A stretch of 64,000 nucleotides of DNA from NCBI RefSeq assembly GCF_022008365.1, contig NZ_JAIRBA010000007.1, forward strand, positions 57,972 to 121,971. The letters run 5' to 3'. A program made the position numbers and the translations under genes. The stretch comes from Aequorivita vitellina. Its GTDB lineage: Bacteria > Bacteroidota > Bacteroidia > Flavobacteriales > Flavobacteriaceae. The notes below the pieces were generated by a model. It had not been told where the DNA came from and made no database searches. It saw only the letters and a program-made list of their open reading frames with translations. Below, piece by piece: positions 45,583 to 53,608 of this stretch (positions are counted from its first letter, which is position 1; each line of letters begins with the position of its first letter).

Positions 45583-46692
45583 TCACAAACGATAGCCAAT
45601 GCTAAACTCTACTGCTTCCGCTTTTGCCCAATGTGCGTGTACGGTAACAGCCGCAAAAACAGTATCATTAAAGAAATACCTCTTTAATCCTAATCTGTTA
45701 TAAACTCGATTCTCAAACTCAAACGGATAGTAAATATAATACCCCAACTGCGAAACAAAAGCCACCTTGTTAAAGCGCCATTCATGCCCTCCAAAAACAC
45801 CAACGCGTTTATAGTCTTCATCTCCCGACACATGATCTTCAGGATAGGCAATGGAGCGATATTTAATGAATTCTTTTAAGAAAATAGAGTAGAAAACATC
45901 TACCCCAGCAGTGAAGGTACTTTTAAAATTTATGCGCTTATCAACAAAGGCCGAAAGTACCATAAACGGTTCTTGGCCCAGCCCAACTACGTCGCTTTCG
46001 TTTATGCCAGACCTAATTGCAAAATTGTATTTAAATCTTTCAGCGTGGGTTTTACTTAATGAATCTTCCTTTGTTATAAATTCTGGAAATTCTTTGTAAT
46101 CTAATTGATAGCTAAAGCCCGCATTTACGGCTAAAGTGTTTGTGCTATTGTTTGGGGCTTTTAGGTTTGCATTACTATAATGAATAACGGTAAATCCCGC
46201 CTGAAAACCCAAACCTTTCCAAATATTTTCACGAACAAAATTAGCTTTTATGAATGTGGAACTTAAAAATTGAGTGCCGTACGCATTGTTGCGAAAATTG
46301 GATACGGGATCAAAAGGGTCTGTAGCATAAGCAACACCCTGGCCTACACGCAGCATTAAATATCGGTTTAAAAAGTAGAAGTTAAAGTGTCCATAAGCAC
46401 CAACAGCATGGCCTAAAAACTCATTTTGTAAATTTTGATATGCAACCGTAAACCCCCAATCTGGATAATTATAACGTCGCTCCCACTCACTAAAGCCATA
46501 GGTTTTTTTGTTGAAGGAGAGAATTAAACCCGTTGGATGTCCCGTTATTAAATGTTGAATATCTGGATTGTGTTCTAAAATTGTTCCATAGAAGTAATCT
46601 GCTTCTAAAGAAATTGGCTTCAATTCTTTTTCCTGCGAATAAAGCGGAAAACAAAAAAGTATCGCAATGAAAGGTGAAAGTAGGTGCTTCAT
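45583..46692 (-). CDS. Acyloxyacyl hydrolase / PagL-like lipid A deacylase
   Basis: The 369-residue protein has a signal peptide (about 1-19, ending LYSQ) and a predicted outer-membrane beta-barrel. The PagL catalytic His-Ser pair is in FTVIHYSNANLKAPNNSTN (His near residue 170). PagL-type enzymes remove the 3-O acyl chain of lipid A in the outer leaflet. It is about twice the size of Proteobacterial PagL, as is common in Flavobacteriia. It precedes the GIN-domain lipoprotein gene in the same direction. Confidence 0.8.
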   Translation of the reverse strand: MKHLLSPFIAILFCFPLYSQEKELKPISLEADYFYGTILEHNPDIQHLITGHPTGLILSFNKKTYGFSEWERRYNYPDWGFTVAYQNLQNEFLGHAVGAYGHFNFYFLNRYLMLRVGQGVAYATDPFDPVSNFRNNAYGTQFLSSTFIKANFVRENIWKGLGFQAGFTVIHYSNANLKAPNNSTNTLAVNAGFSYQLDYKEFPEFITKEDSLSKTHAERFKYNFAIRSGINESDVVGLGQEPFMVLSAFVDKRINFKSTFTAGVDVFYSIFLKEFIKYRSIAYPEDHVSGDEDYKRVGVFGGHEWRFNKVAFVSQLGYYIYYPFEFENRVYNRLGLKRYFFNDTVFAAVTVHAHWAKAEAVEFSIGYRL

Positions 46693-46790
46693 ATTTTTTC
46701 AACGGTCGTAAAGATAAACTAATCTTGAAATAATAGCCTGCCTGTAAATAATTCTTTTAAGACTATTAGTTACTTTAAAACCGAAAAAAT

Positions 46791-47732
46791 TTAAAACGGC
46801 AAGTTTTTTAAATCTACATTGCCGCCAGATAAAATTATTCCAACCTTTTTATTTTTAAATCGTTCTTTTTCGCGAAGCAAAGCTGCAAAAGCAACTGCAC
46901 TGCTGGGCTCGACAACTATTTTCAGCCGCTGCCAAATAAGTTTCATTGCCGAAATAATTTCAGTTTCTTCAACGCTTATTATTTCTGAAACCAATTTTTT
47001 TATGATTGGGAAATTAACACCGCCGAGAAAGGTTTTCAAGCCATCTGCAATTGTATTTGTAGTTTCGTTGAATTCTATTTTTCCGCTTTTTAGACTTCGA
47101 AAAGCATCGTCAACTTCAATAGGTTCGCCTCCGATTGTTTTGCAATTAGTGCCGAAATATTTCACCGAAAGTGCAGTCCCAGCAATCAATCCGCCTCCGC
47201 CAACTGGTGTAAAAACATAATGGAGATCGGGATGAGTTTGAAATAATTCCGCTGCGGAAGTTGCATTTCCAAGAATCACATTTCTATCGTTTGAGGGATG
47301 GATAAACGTAGCGCCTGTTTCCTTTTGAATTTGCGCTGCTTCCTGTTGGCGAGCAATTGGAGTGGATGCAGATTCGGTGATGATTCCGCCGTAGCCTTTC
47401 ACGGCTTCTTTTTTAACTTGCGGCGCATTTTCGGGCATTACGATATATGCTTTTACACCAAGATTTTTGGCTGCCAACGAAAGGGCTTGTGCAAAATTCC
47501 CCGAGGAATGCGTTACTACACCAGCTTTTTTCTGCGCTTCGGAAAGTTGTAAAATAGCATTGGTTGCTCCCCGCATTTTAAAAGCACCCATCTTTTGAAA
47601 ATTCTCACATTTAAAGAAAATTTCGGCTCCCGAAAATTCATTTAAAAAAGACGACTTCAAAATAGGTACGTTGTGAACGTATGGCTTCACCCGCTCACAA
47701 GCTGCTTCAACTTCTTCTTTTGTAGGAATCAT
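46791..47732 (-). CDS. PLP-dependent serine/threonine dehydratase or racemase-like enzyme
   Basis: The 313-residue fold-type II PLP enzyme has Lys in KMGAFKMRGATNA (about residue 52), the substrate loop SSGNFAQAL, and the phosphate loop GGGGLIAG (about 182). It lacks the C-terminal ACT-like regulatory domain of biosynthetic IlvA, so it is more like catabolic threonine/serine dehydratase or serine racemase; the exact substrate cannot be fixed. The end of osmC-family gene is 14 nt upstream, so the two may be cotranscribed. Confidence 0.85.
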   Translation of the reverse strand: MIPTKEEVEAACERVKPYVHNVPILKSSFLNEFSGAEIFFKCENFQKMGAFKMRGATNAILQLSEAQKKAGVVTHSSGNFAQALSLAAKNLGVKAYIVMPENAPQVKKEAVKGYGGIITESASTPIARQQEAAQIQKETGATFIHPSNDRNVILGNATSAAELFQTHPDLHYVFTPVGGGGLIAGTALSVKYFGTNCKTIGGEPIEVDDAFRSLKSGKIEFNETTNTIADGLKTFLGGVNFPIIKKLVSEIISVEETEIISAMKLIWQRLKIVVEPSSAVAFAALLREKERFKNKKVGIILSGGNVDLKNLPF

Positions 47733-47746
47733 TTAAAATCATCTGT

Positions 47747-48181
47747 TTAAACCTCAATAATAGCTAAAGATTTTCCGTTTAGCTCAATACTATACGTAAT
47801 TTTTACCGAGGCTTCCATGGTGATGGAAACCGAGCAGTATTTTTCAAAGCTCAACTTTGCAGCACGAATGGCCTTCGCTTCATCAATTTTGCCTTCTAAA
47901 TACAACCTAACATGTATTGCTTTAAACGGTTTTGCTTCACGAACTTCTTCGCGTTCGCCTGCTACTTCCATTTTATAAGAAGTTATTTCCTGCCTTTGTT
48001 TCTTCAAAATTGAAACCACATCTATCGCGCTGCAACCGCCAACGCCCATCAATAAAAGCTCCATTGGGCTTGCACCCTTTGAAGGTTCGTCGGTTTTACT
48101 GTCAATGAAAACGGGAACGCCAGACTCGCCTTTCGCTTCAAATAAATAGTTATCGTTTATTCTGTTTAAGGTAACTTTCAT
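47747..48181 (-). CDS. OsmC family peroxiredoxin-like protein
   Basis: The 144-residue protein shows the two conserved cysteines of OsmC/Ohr proteins: GVGGCSAIDV (about residue 51) and KYCSVSITME (about residue 115), plus PMELLLMGVGG. The family reduces organic hydroperoxides with dithiol cofactors, but many members are uncharacterised. It lies 108 nt after hom and 14 nt before the dehydratase gene. Confidence 0.88.
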   Translation of the reverse strand: MKVTLNRINDNYLFEAKGESGVPVFIDSKTDEPSKGASPMELLLMGVGGCSAIDVVSILKKQRQEITSYKMEVAGEREEVREAKPFKAIHVRLYLEGKIDEAKAIRAAKLSFEKYCSVSITMEASVKITYSIELNGKSLAIIEV

Positions 48182-48194
48182 AATTATATATTTT

Positions 48195-48285
48195 CTTTTA
48201 TTAATAATGACTTAGGACGGTAAAACATCGGACTATTCTTAGTGATTTTAAGTCTTACGTCCTACAGCGCAGCGGTCTTAAGTCT
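48195..48285. repeat. Decayed 7-bp-type repeat region before the OsmC gene
   Basis: On the minus strand gacttaa-gaccgct and, later, ggacgtaa-gactt show GAC words 7 bp apart in two pairs, but the two pairs are out of phase by 2 bp. It looks like a degenerate relative of the clear heptamer arrays, though this is uncertain. Confidence 0.35.
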
Positions 48286-48289
48286 TTCT

Positions 48290-49432
48290 TCAATCTTTAT
48301 CGCTTATTCGTAAAATATCCCCAAAAACCCCTCGTGCAGTAACCGCTGCGCCTGCACCTGCGCCTTGTATCACAATTGGATTATCGCCATAACTTTCGGT
48401 GTATATTTCAAAAATTGAATCGCTGCCTTTTAAAGCACCTAACATACTGTTTTTAGGAACCGATGTTAAATTTACAGTTAAAAGAGCACCCGTTTCTTTT
48501 GATAAATCGCCGTGCAAATCTGCAACGTAACGAAAAACGGAATCCTTCAACTGATTCTTCTTTTTAATTTGAAACGGAACGTCCAATTCTTTCAATCGCT
48601 TCAAAAATCCTTCTTTTGAAACATTGCGCAAATCCTTTGGAATTAAATTTTGAATAGCAATATCGTCAAATTCGTTGTGCAAATCCAATTCACGCGCCAA
48701 GATAAGCAATTTCCTTCCAACGTCGTTTCCACAAAGGTCTTCGCGCGGGTCGGGTTCTGTAAATCCTTTGTCGATTGCCGATTTTAAAACAGAACTAAAC
48801 GAGCTGTCTTCTTCCGAAAAAGTATTGAAAATATAACTCAACGAACCCGAAAACACTCCGCGAATTCGCGTAATATTTTCACCCGAAAGATGCAAAAGTT
48901 TAATGGTATCTATCAACGGAAGCCCGGCGCCTACATTGGTTTCATATAAATATTGACGTTTTTTTAAAGTCAACTTTTGGCGAAGTTCTTTATAAAAATT
49001 TAAGTCCAAAGTATTGGCAATTTTATTTGAAGAAACCAAATGAAAACCATTTTCTACAAAGGTTGAATAATTTTGAACAAAATCTGCATCGGCCGTATTA
49101 TCCACCAAAATCAGGTTTTGAAGGTTGTTGGTTTTTGCGAAGGAAATTACTTGATCAATATCGTAACTTTGCCCATATTCACGCTTTTCATCCAACCAAT
49201 TTTTGTCTAAACCTTTCTGTTGAAATAAAACCGATTTTGAATTTGCAACGGCAAAAATGTTCAATTCTAAATCGCGTCTTCGGGAGATTTCTTCTTTTGA
49301 TGAAATAATTTGATTGACCAAATGGCCTCCCACATTTCCATGGCCAAAAATGGCGATATTAATTTTCTTCTTTTTTATATTGTTTAAATCTATCAAGTTT
49401 ACAATTGGATTATCCAATATTTGCGTGCTCAT
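48290..49432 (-). CDS. hom: Homoserine dehydrogenase
   Basis: The 380-residue NAD(P)-dependent enzyme reduces aspartate semialdehyde to homoserine. The Rossmann motif is IAIFGHGNVGGHLVNQI (about 26-42), the catalytic region includes YETNVGAGLPLIDTIK, RGVFSGSLSYIFNTF and the lysine-bearing GFTEPDPREDLCGNDVGRK (about 215-235). There is no ACT domain, so feedback by threonine is not expected in the classical way. It overlaps metX by 23 nt and is third in the metY-metX-hom operon behind the SAM-I riboswitch. Confidence 0.93.
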   Translation of the reverse strand: MSTQILDNPIVNLIDLNNIKKKKINIAIFGHGNVGGHLVNQIISSKEEISRRRDLELNIFAVANSKSVLFQQKGLDKNWLDEKREYGQSYDIDQVISFAKTNNLQNLILVDNTADADFVQNYSTFVENGFHLVSSNKIANTLDLNFYKELRQKLTLKKRQYLYETNVGAGLPLIDTIKLLHLSGENITRIRGVFSGSLSYIFNTFSEEDSSFSSVLKSAIDKGFTEPDPREDLCGNDVGRKLLILARELDLHNEFDDIAIQNLIPKDLRNVSKEGFLKRLKELDVPFQIKKKNQLKDSVFRYVADLHGDLSKETGALLTVNLTSVPKNSMLGALKGSDSIFEIYTESYGDNPIVIQGAGAGAAVTARGVFGDILRISDKD

Positions 49433-50417
49433 ATTTTTTTGTTTTTGTGTGTTTTTCTGAATTAAAAATCGGGATCAAAATTCCCGACAGTTGGTCGTAT
49501 TCAATTAAAAAAGCATCATGCCCGTGAATGGAATTTATTTCGGCAAAATGCACATTGTCTTTTAAGGGTTTTAATGTTAAAAACGTGTCCTTTATCTCTT
49601 CGTTTAAATAAAATCCATCGCTGTCAATGCCCACCAAATAGATGTTTCCTTCAATTTTTGAAGCCAAATTCAAAAACATTTCTTGTGTTTCAAAACTTGA
49701 AGTAACCAACAAGTGATTCATTAATTTATAGGCTTGTAATTGAAAGCGTTTTTGTAACGTTTCACCGTGATGAAGCAACCAACTTTCAACATTGAAAATT
49801 TTCAGCGCTTCGTTTATGCTTCTATTGAATTTCTGCTTAAAAGATTGCGGCGTTCTATAGAAAGTCATTGCGTGAACGCGGGCATCGTGGATAGGATTTT
49901 CAGAATTGCTTAAAATTTGTTTTTGCACCCTACACTGCGCTATTAACCAATCTGTCGCTTTCCAATCTGTTGCAATTGGAATTAAATTTTGAAACAAATT
50001 AGGCTTTAAAACTGCCATTTGCCACAGAATACTTCCACCTAAAGAACCGCCAATTCCTGCAAAAACATTGGATATGTTAAGTTGCTGCAATCCTATCAAA
50101 AACCATTGAGCAACATCGTAAATGGTGATGTCTTTGTAATTTTCAATTAAAAATCCGTCGAATCCATTGCCCGGAATGTTAAATGAAATAATAGAAAAAT
50201 CTTCACTATTGATGCATTTCTCAACACCAATTAATTCTTTCCACCAGCCATTATCGCCACAAACATTACTGTTTCCAGTAAGTGCATGCGTTACCAAAAC
50301 CACAGGAGCCGTGCCCAATTGTTTCCCAAAAACTTGGTAGCTCAAGGGAAGGTTTTTAAGGCTAACTCCACTTTTTGTGGTGTAATCCGCTATTGTTAGA
50401 CTTGAGATGTGAGACAT
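49410..50417 (-). CDS. metX: Homoserine O-acetyltransferase-type alpha/beta hydrolase
   Basis: The 335-residue alpha/beta-fold acyltransferase has the oxyanion region VTHALTGNSNVCGD, nucleophile GGSLGGSI (Ser about 144), and the terminal SIHGHDAFLIE with catalytic His. In the operon with metY it activates homoserine by acylation, probably acetyl. It is shorter than classical MetX (about 370-380). The ATG and first six codons lie inside a 7-bp repeat array, but sequence conservation in this family begins close after, so the start is accepted. Confidence 0.9.
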   Translation of the reverse strand: MSHISSLTIADYTTKSGVSLKNLPLSYQVFGKQLGTAPVVLVTHALTGNSNVCGDNGWWKELIGVEKCINSEDFSIISFNIPGNGFDGFLIENYKDITIYDVAQWFLIGLQQLNISNVFAGIGGSLGGSILWQMAVLKPNLFQNLIPIATDWKATDWLIAQCRVQKQILSNSENPIHDARVHAMTFYRTPQSFKQKFNRSINEALKIFNVESWLLHHGETLQKRFQLQAYKLMNHLLVTSSFETQEMFLNLASKIEGNIYLVGIDSDGFYLNEEIKDTFLTLKPLKDNVHFAEINSIHGHDAFLIEYDQLSGILIPIFNSEKHTKTKKYEHANIG

Positions 50418-50450
50418 TAGATTTGAGATTTTAGACTTGAGATGTGAGAT
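50395..50450. repeat. 7-bp-period array spanning the metX start
   Basis: On the coding (minus) strand the units read ctcacat, ctcaagt, ctaaaat, ctcaaat, ctaatgt, ctcacat, ctcaagt, ctaacaa. An 18-bp string (ctcacatctcaagtctaa) recurs after exactly 35 bp, five units. The array contains the metX ATG and encodes its first residues. Confidence 0.9.
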
Positions 50451-50453
50451 AGT

Positions 50454-51749
50454 TTACACCAATTGCTCTTTAAAAATACTTTTGAAAGCTTGTTCCAAAT
50501 CTGTTTTTAAATCTTCAATATTTTCTAAACCAACGGAAAGTCTAATTAAATCTTGACTTACCCCCGAGGCGGCTTGATCTGTTTCGCTCAGTTGTTGGTG
50601 GGTGGTGCTTGCTGGGTGAATTATCAAGGATTTGGTATCGCCAATGTTTGCTAAAAGTGAAAATAACTTCACATTATCAACTACTTTTTTAGCAGCTTCA
50701 TAACCGCCTTTTACGCCAAAAGTGACCAAGCCACTTTGTCCTTTAGGAAGGTATTTTTGTGCAAGGTTGAAATATGCATTATCTTCCAAACCGGGGTAAT
50801 TTACCCACGCCACTTCCTCACGATTTTGAAGCCATTTGGCAAAATTCAATGCATTTTCGCTGTGTTTTGCAATTCGAATTTCTAAAGTTTCCAAACCTTG
50901 AATTATTTGAAATGCACTAAACGGACTCAAAGCCCCTCCGAAATCGCGAAGCCCTTCGAGGCGCACTTTTGCGATGAAAGCGGATTCCTTTAAAACTTCG
51001 GAATAAATTAAACCGTGATACCCTGCAGAAGGCTCTGTAAATTCTGGAAATTTTCCGTTAGTCCAATCAAAATTTCCTGCATCGATAATTGCACCGCCAA
51101 GCGTTGTTCCGTTTCCATTGATGTATTTTGTAAGTGAATGGATTACAATATTTGCACCGTGCGCAATTGGATTCAATAAAGCTGGTGTAGCAACTGTATT
51201 ATCAACAATTAGTGGAATTTTATTTGATTGTGTCACCTTAGAAATGGCTTCGATATCTAACACATCCAACTTCGGATTTCCGAGCGATTCAATAAAAATA
51301 GCGCGGGTATTTTCTTTTACGGCATTTCCGAAATTTTCAGGATTGGACCCGTCAACAAACGTGGTAGTAATACCCAAACGCGGTAAAGTAACGTTTAATA
51401 AATTAAAAGTTCCACCGTACAAACTGCTGGACGCCACAATATGGTCGCCAGCGCGAAGCAGTGTTAGCAATGTAGTTGAAATGGCTGATGCGCCCGACGC
51501 AGTGGTAACAGCGCCAATACCGCCTTCCAAAGCCGCCAAACGTTGTTCCAAAATATCGCAAGTTGGGTTATTTAGACGCGAATAAATGTACCCAGCTTCT
51601 GATAGGTTAAACAGATTTGCAGCGTGGTCGCTGTTTTTAAAAACGTAACTTGAGGTTTGGTAAATTGGCACCGCACGGGTTCCTCCGTTGGCGGTTACGT
51701 CGTGTCCTGCGTGCAATAGGTTCGTTGCGAATTTGTTTTGTGTACTCAT
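50454..51749 (-). CDS. metY: O-acetylhomoserine sulfhydrylase / aminocarboxypropyltransferase
   Basis: The 431-residue gamma-family PLP enzyme makes homocysteine from O-acetylhomoserine and sulfide. It shows FATNLLHAGHD, PIYQTSSYVF, RLNNPTCDILEQRLAALEGG, the PLP lysine in VIHSLTKYINGNGTTLGG (about residue 207) and SVGLENIEDLKTDLEQA. It is the first gene of the metY-metX-hom operon, with a SAM-I riboswitch in its leader, so it should be repressed when SAM is plentiful. Confidence 0.95.
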   Translation of the reverse strand: MSTQNKFATNLLHAGHDVTANGGTRAVPIYQTSSYVFKNSDHAANLFNLSEAGYIYSRLNNPTCDILEQRLAALEGGIGAVTTASGASAISTTLLTLLRAGDHIVASSSLYGGTFNLLNVTLPRLGITTTFVDGSNPENFGNAVKENTRAIFIESLGNPKLDVLDIEAISKVTQSNKIPLIVDNTVATPALLNPIAHGANIVIHSLTKYINGNGTTLGGAIIDAGNFDWTNGKFPEFTEPSAGYHGLIYSEVLKESAFIAKVRLEGLRDFGGALSPFSAFQIIQGLETLEIRIAKHSENALNFAKWLQNREEVAWVNYPGLEDNAYFNLAQKYLPKGQSGLVTFGVKGGYEAAKKVVDNVKLFSLLANIGDTKSLIIHPASTTHQQLSETDQAASGVSQDLIRLSVGLENIEDLKTDLEQAFKSIFKEQLV

Positions 51750-51876
51750 TTTTCTAGTTTTTTTGAGTTAATAAAAAGATTAAAACAAAAGATCAATCCC
51801 GAAGCGAGTTCGGAAAAACAGAAAAATGTTAAAAAGAATAAATGAAAAGTAATTTCAGAAAAGAAATTGTCTTGTC

Positions 51877-51993
51877 GTTATCTATCATCAATTCTATAAT
51901 ATTTCAGAATCGTTGTAGAATGTAGCACCTTCATTCCGTAGAAAGGGTTGCTAAGGCGTCACAGGGTCTAATCCCTCGGCCTTTCTTGATAAC
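51877..51993 (-). promoter_or_regulatory. SAM-I (S-box) riboswitch upstream of metY
   Basis: On the minus strand the P1 strands GTTATC (51993-51988) and GATAAC (51882-51877) close the element. Between them, in order, are AAGAAAGGCCGAGGGATTAG, ACCC, TGACGCC, TTAGCAACCC and AAGGTGCTACATTC, matching the S-box core (GAGGGA, GCAACC, GGTGCTAA-like). The aptamer ends 127 nt before the metY ATG. I found no strong terminator in that spacer, so the control mode is unclear. Confidence 0.92.
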
Positions 51994-52025
51994 ATTTCAG
52001 TAAAAGTTTGAACTTTGTGTGGGGG

Positions 52026-52058
52026 CAAATATAGCGTCATAAAAATTTAATATCCAAA
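52026..52058 (-). promoter_or_regulatory. Promoter of the metY-metX-hom operon
   Basis: On the minus strand TTTG (52058-52055), a 21-bp spacer and TATATTTG (52033-52026) fit the Bacteroidota minus-33/minus-7 consensus. The predicted start near 52019 is about 25 nt before the SAM-I aptamer. Confidence 0.75.
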
Positions 52059-52106
52059 TATTTCGTCAAAAAACTTTAAATAAAACGGCGGTTCATTTAA
52101 TTTTTC

Positions 52107-52114
52107 TACTTTTG
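52107..52114 (+). promoter_or_regulatory. Minus-7 promoter box for metK
   Basis: TACTTTTG matches TAnnTTTG. The predicted start near 52121 gives a leader of about 120 nt that contains the SAM-II-like element from its very beginning. Confidence 0.65.
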
Positions 52115-52124
52115 CCGAAGATAA

Positions 52125-52180
52125 TTTAAGAGGAAAAATTTGACTGATTGCAACCTCAATAAAAAATGCTAAAGGCAGTG
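52125..52180 (+). promoter_or_regulatory. SAM-II-like riboswitch upstream of metK
   Basis: The order and sequence follow the SAM-II aptamer: P1 strand GAGG (52130-52133), loop with AATTTGACTGATTGCA (52137-52152, compare GAUUUAACCGUAUUGCA of the crystallised SAM-II), P1 strand CCTC (52154-52157), A-rich linker, then ATGCTAAAGGCAGT (52166-52179) with the hallmark GCTAAA. ACTG in the loop (52143-52146) can form the pseudoknot with CAGT (52176-52179). P1 may extend through UUUA/UAAA across a small internal loop. The aptamer ends 64 nt before the metK ATG. The assignment is from remembered consensus. Confidence 0.72.
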
Positions 52181-52243
52181 AAAATCTACCTTCGGCGTAC
52201 CCGTCAAAATTTCCTGTAACTATAATATTTTAAATCCATTTAT

Positions 52244-53497
52244 ATGGCCTATTTATTTACTTCGGAAAGTGTTTCTGAAGGACACCCAGACAAAGTTGCG
52301 GATCAAATTAGCGACGCACTTTTAGATAATTTTTTGGCTTTCGATCCAGAGAGTAAAGTTGCTTGTGAAACCTTGGTCACTACCGGTCAAGTTGTTTTAG
52401 CAGGTGAAGTAAAAAGCAATACCTACCTCGATGTACAAACCATTGCACGCGATGTAATCAACAAGATTGGTTACACCAAAGGCGCGTATAAATTTAGTGG
52501 CGATTCTTGCGGCGTTATTTCTTTAATTCACGAACAATCACAAGATATAAACCAAGGTGTAGACCGCGCGAATAAAGAAGAACAGGGCGCTGGCGACCAA
52601 GGGATGATGTTCGGTTACGCTACCAAAGAAACTGAAAATTATATGCCTTTGGCTTTAGATATTTCGCATAAAATTTTAATTGAATTGGCTGCCCTTCGCA
52701 GAGAAGATTCTGAAATAAAATATTTACGTCCAGATTCAAAAAGTCAGGTTACTATTGAATACAGTGATGATAACATTCCGCAGAAAATTGTTGCAATCGT
52801 TGTTTCAACGCAACACGACGAATTTGATGAAGATGAACCGATGTTGAAAAAGATTAAAGAAGACATTGTTAAAATCTTAATTCCGAAGGTAAAGAAACAA
52901 CTTCCAGAATACGTTCAAAAATTATTCAATGACGATATTGTTTACCACATTAACCCAACCGGAAAGTTTGTTATCGGCGGACCACACGGCGATACAGGTT
53001 TAACGGGAAGAAAAATAATTGTTGATACCTACGGCGGAAAAGGCGCGCACGGCGGTGGTGCTTTTAGCGGAAAAGACCCGAGTAAAGTTGACAGAAGTGC
53101 TGCTTATGCTGCCAGACATATTGCGAAAAATTTAGTTGCTGCAGGTGTATCTGATGAAATTTTAGTTCAAGTTAGTTATGCAATTGGCGTTGTAGAACCA
53201 ACTTCAATTTTGGTGAACACTTACAACTCTAAAAATATAAATCTTTCGGACGGTGAAATCGCTAAAAAGGTTTCAGAAATATTCAATATGCGCCCTGCTG
53301 CAATTGAAAAAAGGTTGAAACTTAGAAACCCGATTTATTCCGAAACAGCTTCTTATGGACATTTGGGAAGAAATCCTCAAGTAATTACCAAAACTTTTGA
53401 AAGTCCGTACAACGGAAAAATCACGAAAGAAGTAGAGCTTTTTACGTGGGAAAAGCTAGATTATGTTGATAAAGTGAAGGAAGCTTTTGGAATTTAA
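52244..53497 (+). CDS. metK: S-adenosylmethionine synthetase
   Basis: This enzyme forms SAM from methionine and ATP. The 417-residue protein has [20 protein letters not shown] at the N terminus, [12 protein letters not shown], the phosphate loop [21 protein letters not shown] (in parts), the [16 protein letters not shown] region and YAIGVVEP. Its leader carries a SAM-II-like aptamer, so the enzyme is probably repressed by its own product. It is divergent from metY and convergent with the M28 peptidase gene. Confidence 0.97.
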   Translation: MAYLFTSESVSEGHPDKVADQISDALLDNFLAFDPESKVACETLVTTGQVVLAGEVKSNTYLDVQTIARDVINKIGYTKGAYKFSGDSCGVISLIHEQSQDINQGVDRANKEEQGAGDQGMMFGYATKETENYMPLALDISHKILIELAALRREDSEIKYLRPDSKSQVTIEYSDDNIPQKIVAIVVSTQHDEFDEDEPMLKKIKEDIVKILIPKVKKQLPEYVQKLFNDDIVYHINPTGKFVIGGPHGDTGLTGRKIIVDTYGGKGAHGGGAFSGKDPSKVDRSAAYAARHIAKNLVAAGVSDEILVQVSYAIGVVEPTSILVNTYNSKNINLSDGEIAKKVSEIFNMRPAAIEKRLKLRNPIYSETASYGHLGRNPQVITKTFESPYNGKITKEVELFTWEKLDYVDKVKEAFGI

Positions 53498-53509
53498 ATT
53501 CCGAATCTC

Positions 53510-53600
53510 AAGCACCAAATTCCAAAATACAAATCCCAAATTCCAACTGTACTCTTTGGAATTTGGGATTTGTAATTTAGTGCTTTTGGGGTTTGGTACT
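53510..53600. repeat. Palindromic pair of 7-bp arrays between metK and the M28 peptidase gene
   Basis: The left array (accaaat, tccaaaa, tacaaat, cccaaat, tccaact, 53514-53548) and right array (tttggaa, tttggga, tttgtaa, tttagtg, 53555-53582, then decayed) are mutual inverted repeats. The core is a perfect 18-bp stem (53529-53546 with 53556-53573) and a 9-nt loop. Placed between two convergent genes it probably acts as a bidirectional terminator or mRNA end. Confidence 0.9.
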
Positions 53601-53608
53601 TTTAATAT

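Noticed and set aside
51780..51800. CCGAA/TTCGG hairpin between the SAM-I aptamer and metY as a terminator
   Set aside because: Five base pairs with no U run directly after; too weak to call, so the control mode of this riboswitch is left open.
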